Below are positions 18,271-24,921 of a DNA stretch of 64,000 nt, piece by piece. A program made the position numbers and the translations under genes. This DNA comes from Niastella vici (GTDB taxonomy: Bacteria > Bacteroidota > Bacteroidia > Chitinophagales > Chitinophagaceae). Each line of letters begins with the position of its first letter. Within the stretch, counting starts at the first letter, position 1. The stretch is from positions 62,001 through 126,000 of the forward strand of contig NZ_LVYD01000043.1 of the NCBI RefSeq assembly GCF_002077945.1, given 5' to 3'. Under the pieces are notes generated by a model. That model did not search any database and had not been told where the DNA came from. It saw nothing but the letters and a program-made list of their open reading frames with translations.

Positions 18271-18855
18271 GTGGAAAAGCAGCAACCAATGGATGAATCG
18301 TTGTTAGAAGAAAAGCTGAATAAATTAAATATCGGCGACCGCATAAAAGCCTTGCGCATAGCCCAAAACCGCACCATGCAGGAGATAGCCGAAGCCAGTG
18401 ATCTTTCCAAAAGCATGATCTCAAAAATTGAGAACAACCGGGCCATCCCTTCAGTGGCGGCCCTGGTAAAGATCGCAAAGGCATTGGGAACCAGTATTTC
18501 CAGTTTGCTCGAACAGGATGGATGGGTGAACGCTGTTCTCACCAAAATAAAACAGGCAAAAGATAATCTCACGTCAACAGAAAAAGGTTATCTGATCTAT
18601 CCCTATGCGTCGGAATACCATGAAAAAAAGATGCAGCCTTTTTTATTTGTTGGGCGCAAAGGCGAGGTGGTACCCCATGAGGTGTCGCACGAAGGCGAAG
18701 AATTCATTTACGTAATAAAAGGGAAAATGAAAATGCAGGTGGGGGAAACAGAGTATCTGTTGCAGACCGGCGACAGCCTGTATTTCAATGCTGTTCAAAA
18801 GCACGGCATCATGCCGGTTTCAGATGAAGTGATGTATCTGGATATTTTCGTTTAA
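18271..18855 (+). CDS. XRE-family transcriptional regulator with C-terminal cupin
   Basis: The 194-residue protein has an HTH_3 domain at about residues 21-75 ('IGDRIKALRIAQNRTMQEIA', 'LSKSMISKIENNRAIPSVAA') and a cupin_2 fold at about 115-190 ('VPHEVSHEGEEFIYVIKGKM', 'YLLQTGDSLYFNAVQKHG'). This is the usual architecture of one-component regulators whose cupin senses a small ligand. The start is probably GTG 18271, with ATG 18289 as alternative. It sits between the sulfatase and the GH39 gene behind two terminators, so it is probably transcribed alone and may control the flanking sugar genes. Confidence 0.88.
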   Translation: MEKQQPMDESLLEEKLNKLNIGDRIKALRIAQNRTMQEIAEASDLSKSMISKIENNRAIPSVAALVKIAKALGTSISSLLEQDGWVNAVLTKIKQAKDNLTSTEKGYLIYPYASEYHEKKMQPFLFVGRKGEVVPHEVSHEGEEFIYVIKGKMKMQVGETEYLLQTGDSLYFNAVQKHGIMPVSDEVMYLDIFV

Positions 18856-18955
18856 TCAGGCTACATAATGGATCTCCTGAGTTCGTGTGCAAAAGAACTG
18901 AATGGTTCTTCCGGAATGCTATTGCCTTAAATAATCCGATAAAATAAAGTAACAC

Positions 18956-20680
18956 ATGTTCGAAAGTTTGTCATTAAAAAACGGTTGCAGGCTGGCTGTT
19001 GTGCTGAGCAGCTTTCAATTGGCTGCGGTATCAGGTAGCGCACAATCTGTTGCTGCCACAGAAAAAAACACCGCTGTTGTACAGGTTGATCTGGGTAAGT
19101 CTGTTGGCCCTATGTACCCGGCATGGGCCTGGTTCGGCTACGATGAACCCAACTATACTTATATGAAAGATGGGAAAAAGCTGTTGTCTGAACTGGCGGC
19201 CCTGAGCCCGGTTCCTGTATATGTACGTGCTCATAGCTTACTGGTAACAGGTGATGGAACGCCTGCTTTAAAATGGGGTTCTACCAATGCCTATACAGAA
19301 GATGCCAATGGGAGACCCATCTATAGCTGGACGATCATCGACAGCATTTTTGATACGTATATACAACGTGGTATGAAGCCGCTGGCGCAGATCGGTTTTA
19401 TGCCGGAAGCTTTGTCTACAAAACCACAACCTTACAAACACGATTGGAAACCCGGTGATCCGTATGGAAAGATCATGACGGGCTGGGCCTATCCACCAAA
19501 GGATTATAAAAAATGGGCCGAACTGGTATACCAATGGGTGAAACACAGTGTGGACCGTTATGGCAAAAAAGAAGTGGAAAGCTGGTATTGGGAATTATGG
19601 AATGAACCGAATGGATACTGGAAGGGCACCATGGACGAATACTTTAAATTATACGACTATACAACCGATGCCGTAAAACGTGCTTTGCCCACGGCGAAGA
19701 TCGGTGGTATCAACATCGCAGGCACCGGCAGTGAAGGTGCACAGAAATGGTTGAACGCTTTTGCCAAACATTGTTTAAAAGATACCAACTATGTTACCGG
19801 TAAAATTGGTGCACCTGTCGACATGATCCTGTTCCATGCAAAAGGTTCACCCAAACTGGTGAATGGACATGTGCGAATGAATATGGGCACACAATTAAGG
19901 GATATTGAAAGAGGGTTTAAATTCGTTGCCTCTTACCCGCAATTGAAAAACCTTCCCATTGTTATTGGTGAATCAGATCCTGAAGGTTGTGCTGCCTGTG
20001 GCATGCATACCAATCCCGAGAACGCTTATCGCAACGGCACCATGTATTCAAGCTATACGGCCGCTTCCTTTGCCCGGAAATATTTACTGGCCGATCTGTA
20101 TAAAGTGAATTTCAAAGGCGCGGTTAACTGGTCGTTCGAGTTTGAGGGCCAGCCCTGGTTCTATGGGTTTCGCGACCTGGCAACCAACGGCGTTGATAAA
20201 CCAGTACTGAATGTATTCCGCATGTTCGGTATGATGAAAGGCAGCCGGGTGCCGGTTTCATCTGATCACGGATATGATCTTCGCACGGCGGTGGATTCAA
20301 GCTTCCGGAAAGCCTGGTCCGATATCAATGGCATGGCCTGTAAGGATGTCGATAATGCTACTGTACTGTTATGGAATTACCACGATGACGATGTAAAACC
20401 GGCTCCCGAACAGGTAACGGTACAGGTAAAAGGCATTCCGGCCAAACAGGTATTGTTGCAGCATTACCGTATAGATGATGAGCACAGTAATTCCTATGAA
20501 GTATGGAAGAAGATGGGTTCGCCGCAAGATCCTTCTGCAGCGCAAATTGCCGAACTGGAAAAAGCAGGTCAGTTGCATTTGTTAAGCTCACCGGAATATA
20601 TAAAAACAAACAATGGCGAGGCTGTCATTCGCTTTGAATTACCACGCCAGGGCGTGTCATTCCTGAAGTTTGACTGGTAG
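18956..20680 (+). CDS. GH39 beta-xylosidase-like glycoside hydrolase
   Basis: The 574-residue protein has a signal peptide to about residue 30 (AVSGSAQS). The (beta/alpha)8 barrel shows GH39 hallmarks: 'VPVYVRAHSLLVTGDG', 'GMKPLAQIGFMPEALS', the acid/base Glu217 in 'WYWELWNEPNGYW', 'FHAKG', and the nucleophile Glu339 in 'PIVIGESDPEGCAACGM'. It probably releases xylose from the non-reducing ends of xylo-oligosaccharides in the periplasm. This suits the upstream xylanase locus, but GH39 also includes other activities. It is followed 160 bp later by a sugar dehydrogenase-cytochrome fusion. Confidence 0.9.
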   Translation: MFESLSLKNGCRLAVVLSSFQLAAVSGSAQSVAATEKNTAVVQVDLGKSVGPMYPAWAWFGYDEPNYTYMKDGKKLLSELAALSPVPVYVRAHSLLVTGDGTPALKWGSTNAYTEDANGRPIYSWTIIDSIFDTYIQRGMKPLAQIGFMPEALSTKPQPYKHDWKPGDPYGKIMTGWAYPPKDYKKWAELVYQWVKHSVDRYGKKEVESWYWELWNEPNGYWKGTMDEYFKLYDYTTDAVKRALPTAKIGGINIAGTGSEGAQKWLNAFAKHCLKDTNYVTGKIGAPVDMILFHAKGSPKLVNGHVRMNMGTQLRDIERGFKFVASYPQLKNLPIVIGESDPEGCAACGMHTNPENAYRNGTMYSSYTAASFARKYLLADLYKVNFKGAVNWSFEFEGQPWFYGFRDLATNGVDKPVLNVFRMFGMMKGSRVPVSSDHGYDLRTAVDSSFRKAWSDINGMACKDVDNATVLLWNYHDDDVKPAPEQVTVQVKGIPAKQVLLQHYRIDDEHSNSYEVWKKMGSPQDPSAAQIAELEKAGQLHLLSSPEYIKTNNGEAVIRFELPRQGVSFLKFDW

Positions 20681-20786
20681 TGAAAGAGGAACGCAATCGT
20701 TCCCGGAAAAAATAAATTAAAGCAGAATGGCAAACTATTAAGCAATTATCACTTTTTAATCATACATAACACAAATGGCGGTATTT

Positions 20787-20809
20787 TGAATGATATTAAT
20801 GATCATTCA
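20787..20809. promoter_or_regulatory. Inverted repeat upstream of the sugar dehydrogenase
   Basis: TGAATGAT-attaatg-ATCATTCA, a perfect 8-bp inverted repeat with a 7-nt spacer, ends 31 bp before the ATG at 20841. Candidate operator; no protein can be assigned. Confidence 0.35.
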
Positions 20810-20840
20810 TATTAATAAGTCATATTTAAAGGACGACGAA

Positions 20841-22550
20841 ATGAACTTACCCAGGAACAATGTATTCACAGCGTTTTTTTTATTATTGCTTTTGCCTTTT
20901 ACCGGAACAACACAAACTCCGCAGCCCGACACTACAGGTTTAAAATTACCTGAAGGTTTTTCTTCGCTCATTGTGGCTGATAAGCTGGGCAAAACGCGGC
21001 ATTTGCTTATAACGCCGCAAAACGACATTTACGTACGGCTGGCCCGCCCGGTGAATGGCAACGGCACGCTGTTGTTACACCAGGAAAATGGAAAAGCGAC
21101 GGTGAAATTCGGCTTTGGCAATTATGGTGGCACAGGTATCTATCTGCGCGATGGTTATTTGTACACCGCTTCCAATTCGGAAATTTTCCGCTATAAAGTA
21201 GATGCGAACAATCAGGTAGACACCAATTCCATGGAAAGGATCGTGACCGGTTTGGTTGACAAAGGTACACATGAAACAAAATCGATCATGATGGATAAGG
21301 AGGGCAATATGTATATTCCCATTGGCTGCCCTTCCAACTCCTGCCAGGAAAAAGACCGGCAGAAAGGTTCATTGGGTATGGCAGGTTGTCCGCTCCTGGA
21401 AACAAGTGGCGGCGTATGGATGTTTAAACGTGATAAAAAAGACCAGACCTATGCCGATGGCATTCGGTATGCAACCGGTTTGCGTAATGTGGTGGCTGTT
21501 GACTGGAATTACCAGGCCAACAAGTTGTTTGTGATGCAGCATGGAAGAGACCAGCTGAATTTTATTTTCCCCGACATGTATACGGCAAAAGACAATGCTG
21601 AACTGCCCGCAGAATGTATGTATGCGTTGAATAAGGGCGATAATGCCGGCTGGCCTTTTATTTACTACGATCGTTTTCAAAAAAAGAAAATGCTGGCGCC
21701 CGAATATGGCGGTGATGGAAAAAAAGAGGGAAGCGCTGAGTTTATTGAACCGGCTGCAGCTTATCCTGCGCACATGGCCCCGAATGATTTATTGTTTTAT
21801 ACCGGAAACCAGTTCCCTGAAAAATACCGGAACGGCGCCTTTATTGCCTTTCACGGTTCCTGGAACCGGGCGCCTGAACCACAAGCTGGTTTTTTTGTAG
21901 TGTTCCAGCCATTTAAAAATGGAATGCCTTCCGGCGAATGGGAAGTGTTTGCCGATAACTTCTCCGGTTCATCCGATAAAACTGCCAATGGCCGCGCCGA
22001 TCATCGTCCGTGCGGGCTGGCACAGGGCCCCGATGGTTCTTTATATGTATGCGATGATAAAGGTGGCACTATCTTTAAAATATCGTATAATAAAAAAGAA
22101 AGCACAGTAAAAGCGGTTCCTGCAAAACAAACTACAGCAGTTAAAAAGACGCCTGCGGGTACAACCGCCGTGAAAACTGCAGCCGCCACAAAACCTGCGA
22201 CAAAAGCGACGCCAGCAGCAAGTCCGGCAATTGCCGCCGGAAAAATTGTGTATACGCAAAACTGTGCAGCCTGTCACCAGGCAGATGGGGGCGGGGTGCA
22301 GGACCTGAATCCGCCATTGTCGAAAACAAGTTATGTATTGGGTAATAAAACCCGGTTGATCAATGTAGTATTGGAAGGCCTTAGCCAGCAGCTGGTAGAT
22401 GGCGAAAAATATGGCAACGCCATGCCGCCATTGAATTACCTCAGCGATAAAGATATTGCCAATGTGCTCACCTTTATACGCGCCAGCTTTGGCAACAAGG
22501 CCAGCGCCGTAACGGAAGGGGAGGTGAAGAAGGCACGGGCTAAAAAATAA
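20841..22550 (+). CDS. PQQ-type sugar dehydrogenase (sorbosone/glucose dehydrogenase-like) fused to cytochrome c
   Basis: ATG 20841 is chosen because AAAGGACGACGAA lies just before it and the next residues form a signal peptide (VFTAFFLLLLLPFTGTTQT). The resulting protein has 569 residues. Residues about 30-400 form a six-bladed PQQ-dependent sugar dehydrogenase-like propeller ('LPEGFSSLIVADKLGKTRHL', 'GLRNVVAVDWN', 'MQHGRDQL', 'FIAFHGSWNRAP'). A Lys/Thr/Ala/Pro-rich linker leads to a class I cytochrome c domain with C475-A-A-C-H479 and 'GNAMPPLNYLSD', whose Met is the likely axial ligand. It should oxidise sugars in the periplasm and pass electrons to the respiratory chain. The substrate is unknown; aldose products of xylan breakdown are possible. 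Confidence 0.88.
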   Translation: MNLPRNNVFTAFFLLLLLPFTGTTQTPQPDTTGLKLPEGFSSLIVADKLGKTRHLLITPQNDIYVRLARPVNGNGTLLLHQENGKATVKFGFGNYGGTGIYLRDGYLYTASNSEIFRYKVDANNQVDTNSMERIVTGLVDKGTHETKSIMMDKEGNMYIPIGCPSNSCQEKDRQKGSLGMAGCPLLETSGGVWMFKRDKKDQTYADGIRYATGLRNVVAVDWNYQANKLFVMQHGRDQLNFIFPDMYTAKDNAELPAECMYALNKGDNAGWPFIYYDRFQKKKMLAPEYGGDGKKEGSAEFIEPAAAYPAHMAPNDLLFYTGNQFPEKYRNGAFIAFHGSWNRAPEPQAGFFVVFQPFKNGMPSGEWEVFADNFSGSSDKTANGRADHRPCGLAQGPDGSLYVCDDKGGTIFKISYNKKESTVKAVPAKQTTAVKKTPAGTTAVKTAAATKPATKATPAASPAIAAGKIVYTQNCAACHQADGGGVQDLNPPLSKTSYVLGNKTRLINVVLEGLSQQLVDGEKYGNAMPPLNYLSDKDIANVLTFIRASFGNKASAVTEGEVKKARAKK

Positions 22551-22570
22551 TAGTATTGGTACAGGAATAG

Positions 22571-22598
22571 AAAGGGTCCCGGCGCGCCGGGACCCTTT
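22571..22598. terminator. Bidirectional terminator between convergent genes
   Basis: A perfect 28-bp palindrome AAAGGGTCCCGGCG / CGCCGGGACCCTTT with T-rich flank, lying between the stops of the dehydrogenase (+) and the gene at 22620 (-). It can serve both strands. Confidence 0.9.
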
Positions 22599-22619
22599 TC
22601 TTTTACTAAACAATGAAAA

Positions 22620-23459
22620 TTACTTACCCAACCCGGCCAGCCATTGCTGTGCAAATTTTCGGCTAACCTCGGTTATGTCTTTTCCGGCCCTGAAGATCTC
22701 TTTCCAATCGGCCGGTTTACCTTCATAATCGGGGTTTACAAATTTTTGTTTACCATTTACTTCTTTCAGTTCCGCATTAAAATCAACGGTGGCTGATAAT
22801 TCGAGGAATTTTTGCAAACGTGTTTTTATCAGCTCACGATAATCGGCTGGGTATGATTCTTTCCATTTAGTCAGGTCTTTAGTATACCCGTCTGTTGACC
22901 TTTCATATTTTAATTTTTCGCCCTGGAAAAATAATTCGATCGTCTTACTGTTGGGATCTTTATAATCAACAATATTCTTTTTGTACATGTCTATAACACC
23001 CTGCATGCTCTTGGCAAGGCTGGGTGTTTTCCTGATCATCTCCTCTGTTTGCTTTAACCCTTTTTCCATTTTGTCAATTTCATCTTTGCGCACTTCCTCT
23101 TTGGTTCGCATAGGGGTTGCATCCTGATGTGGCTTTGCCTGTTGCCTTTCCTGGTCGTATTCTTTTTTAAAGGCATCGCTGTTAATGTATTGTTTTACGG
23201 TTGTTAGCAGCTCACCGGCTACTGCAACGCGGTCGCCCTTCGCAATGCTTTTGATGTTTTTGGCGCCGTAATAATAAAGATAGCCCCGCATAAAGCTGTT
23301 TTTGGCGCCTTCAAATCCCTCAGTTTTATTCATTCCCAGTCGTGCCCAAAGGTCGTCGGTCACAGTATGAACGGTTTTAAAAGCATACAGCGAAAGAACT
23401 ATTACAATGCCTGCAAATGCGGCAATACCTATACGGGCGGTGGAGAGGATCGATCTCAT
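22620..23459 (-). CDS. Conserved hypothetical membrane-anchored protein
   Basis: The 279-residue protein has one N-terminal hydrophobic segment (about residues 8-27, 'ARIGIAAFAGIVIVLSLYAF') and then a long, charged, mostly helical region without Cys. 'EEVRKDEIDKMEKGLKQTEE' suggests a coiled coil around residues 120-165. No enzyme motif is visible. Gene and coding pattern look real: it has good codon use, a terminator at its end, and no competing frame. It is alone on the minus strand between the dehydrogenase and the SRPBCC-MarR operon. Probable location is the inner membrane with a periplasmic domain, or a secreted form if the segment is cleaved. Function unknown. Confidence 0.78.
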   Translation of the reverse strand: MRSILSTARIGIAAFAGIVIVLSLYAFKTVHTVTDDLWARLGMNKTEGFEGAKNSFMRGYLYYYGAKNIKSIAKGDRVAVAGELLTTVKQYINSDAFKKEYDQERQQAKPHQDATPMRTKEEVRKDEIDKMEKGLKQTEEMIRKTPSLAKSMQGVIDMYKKNIVDYKDPNSKTIELFFQGEKLKYERSTDGYTKDLTKWKESYPADYRELIKTRLQKFLELSATVDFNAELKEVNGKQKFVNPDYEGKPADWKEIFRAGKDITEVSRKFAQQWLAGLGK

Positions 23460-23586
23460 TTTTAATCAATTTTTAGTGCAAGATTAGGCCGGCATACCAG
23501 TAAAGTAAATACAAACGGGTACGAATTGCTTTTTTTACTGACTGAATTGTAAATTTTGGTGCGTAGGGAAGGCGATTTATTTATTA

Positions 23587-23618
23587 TTTGGATATTATAA
23601 GTATACTTATTATATTTG
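23587..23618 (+). promoter_or_regulatory. Bacteroidota-type promoter with embedded palindromic operator (SRPBCC-MarR operon)
   Basis: TTTG (23587-23590), a 20-bp spacer and TATATTTG (23611-23618) match the TTTG-N19/20-TAnnTTTG sigma-70 promoter of Bacteroidota. The spacer holds a perfect 14-bp palindrome ATAAGTATACTTAT (23597-23610). It extends to a 24-bp imperfect palindrome with one mismatched pair. This is the form of a MarR operator that would block polymerase. A MarR gene is second in the operon. Confidence 0.8.
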
Positions 23619-23640
23619 CACTTATAAAATAGAAAATACT

Positions 23641-24060
23641 ATGTGGACCAGATCCTATTCAATCGTTACAAAGGAGGTTACCAAAGAACAAATGTGGAAA
23701 CTTTTTGCAGATGTAAATAATTGGCATACCTGGGATGAAGGCATTGAATTCGCCCAATTGGAAGGCCGGTTTGAAAAAGGCAATCATTTCACCCTGAAAC
23801 CTAAAGGTGGCCCAAAACTGAAAGTGGAGTTGCTTGAAACGCACGTCAATAAAAGCTTTCTCGATGTTACTACATTCCCATTAGCCAGAATGTACGACAA
23901 TCATACCTTTGAAGAAACGCCAGACGGGCTGAAAATAACGAATACTATTACCGTAAAAGGTTTATTGTCCTTTGTTTGGATTAAATTGGTGGCTCAAAAT
24001 ATCGTGAACGCCTTGCCTGCAGATATAAAAAAGCAAATCGAGGCAGCCAGTAAGCGTTGA
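23641..24060 (+). CDS. SRPBCC-family (polyketide cyclase/START-like) protein
   Basis: The 139-residue cytoplasmic protein fits the single-domain SRPBCC fold: an initial strand 'WTRSYSIVTKEVTKEQMWKL' with the 'FADVNNWHTWDEG' motif, central strands, and a long C-terminal helix 'KLVAQNIVNALPADIKKQIE'. Such proteins bind hydrophobic small molecules in a deep cavity. Activity cannot be read from sequence. It is the first gene behind the promoter at 23587 and is followed 18 bp later by a MarR regulator. It may handle the ligand or stress molecule that the regulator senses. Confidence 0.85.
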   Translation: MWTRSYSIVTKEVTKEQMWKLFADVNNWHTWDEGIEFAQLEGRFEKGNHFTLKPKGGPKLKVELLETHVNKSFLDVTTFPLARMYDNHTFEETPDGLKITNTITVKGLLSFVWIKLVAQNIVNALPADIKKQIEAASKR

Positions 24061-24078
24061 TTATTTATTTTTTTCAAT

Positions 24079-24543
24079 ATGAAGAAACCGGATAAAGCTT
24101 TTGGTGTAAAAACTGCTGAAGAAAGTTCAGGCTTCCTGCTATGGCAGGTAACCACGCTCTGGCAAAGAGGGATCAAGAGATCTTTGGATAGTATTGATAT
24201 TACCCATCCGCAATTTGTTTTGCTGGCAAGTTTGTTATGGTTATCCCGGCAGCAGGAAAGTGTAACTCAGATAGACCTTTCAAATCATAGCAAAATTGAC
24301 CCGATGACCACTTCAACAGTGATCAGAACACTGGAAAGAAAACAGTTGATTGAAAGACAGGAGCACCATTCCGACACAAGGGCAAAAAGCATCTCCCTTA
24401 CTGAACAGGGCATTAAGATCACCAGGCAGGCGGTAAAGATCATTGAAAAATTCGATTCAGAATTTTTTCAATCACTGGGCGAAAAAACAAAGAATTTTAA
24501 CAATGGGCTCCTGACATTACTGAATGCACAAAAGGAAGAATAA
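24079..24543 (+). CDS. MarR-family transcriptional regulator
   Basis: The 154-residue protein shows the MarR winged helix: 'ITHPQFVLLASLLWLSRQQE', 'VTQIDLSNHSKIDPMTTSTV', recognition helix, then wing 'RQEHHSDTRAKSISLTEQG'. It has a single Cys-free core with N- and C-terminal dimerisation helices. It is co-transcribed with the SRPBCC gene. The 14-bp palindrome inside their shared promoter is the likely binding site, so autoregulation is expected. The inducing ligand is unknown. Confidence 0.9.
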   Translation: MKKPDKAFGVKTAEESSGFLLWQVTTLWQRGIKRSLDSIDITHPQFVLLASLLWLSRQQESVTQIDLSNHSKIDPMTTSTVIRTLERKQLIERQEHHSDTRAKSISLTEQGIKITRQAVKIIEKFDSEFFQSLGEKTKNFNNGLLTLLNAQKEE

Positions 24544-24555
24544 TATAATAAAAAG

Positions 24556-24577
24556 AGTCCCGCCACGCGGCGGGACT
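24556..24577. terminator. Terminator after the MarR gene
   Basis: Stem AGTCCCGCC / GGCGGGACT (9 bp, 4-nt loop) just after the MarR stop, with an upstream A run that makes it usable for the minus-strand transcript too. Confidence 0.82.
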
Positions 24578-24602
24578 GTATCTTCTTACGTTCACATCCT
24601 GT

Positions 24603-24839
24603 CTATTTTATTATTATCTTCTGAAAGTGGTTCTCCCCATCTGCAAAGATCTTTATGAAGTAAGTTCCCTTGCCATATTGATGAAGATGATTTAAAGAAA
24701 GGGCATTGTTACCGGCGCTCAAATGTATTGGCTTCGATACCATTTTTCTACCATTAATATCCAACAGTTCAATTGAACTGGATTGCGCGCCGGTGGCAAT
24801 AATGTTGATGTGTGCTCGGGTAATTGACGTCATTAACAC
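24603..24839 (-). pseudogene. Type IX secretion C-terminal sorting-domain fragment
   Basis: The minus-strand frame encodes about 78 residues ending in a typical T9SS type A tail: 'IELLDINGRKMVS', 'LSLNHLHQYGKGTYFIKIF', '...HFQKIIIK'. Such domains are normally the last 70-80 residues of a large secreted protein. Here an in-frame TGA lies about 20 codons upstream of position 24839 and there is no signal peptide or passenger domain. So it is most likely the surviving 3' end of a lost gene, just downstream of the TonB-type gene on the same strand. A short translated orphan cannot be excluded. Confidence 0.6.
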
Positions 24840-24921
24840 CGAAAATATCAGAACGGCTGCCGGTCAAAGCTGAAGTAGGAGAGTTCGCCGTGGTGGCTAC
24901 CACAAGGGTAACTGCCAGGGT

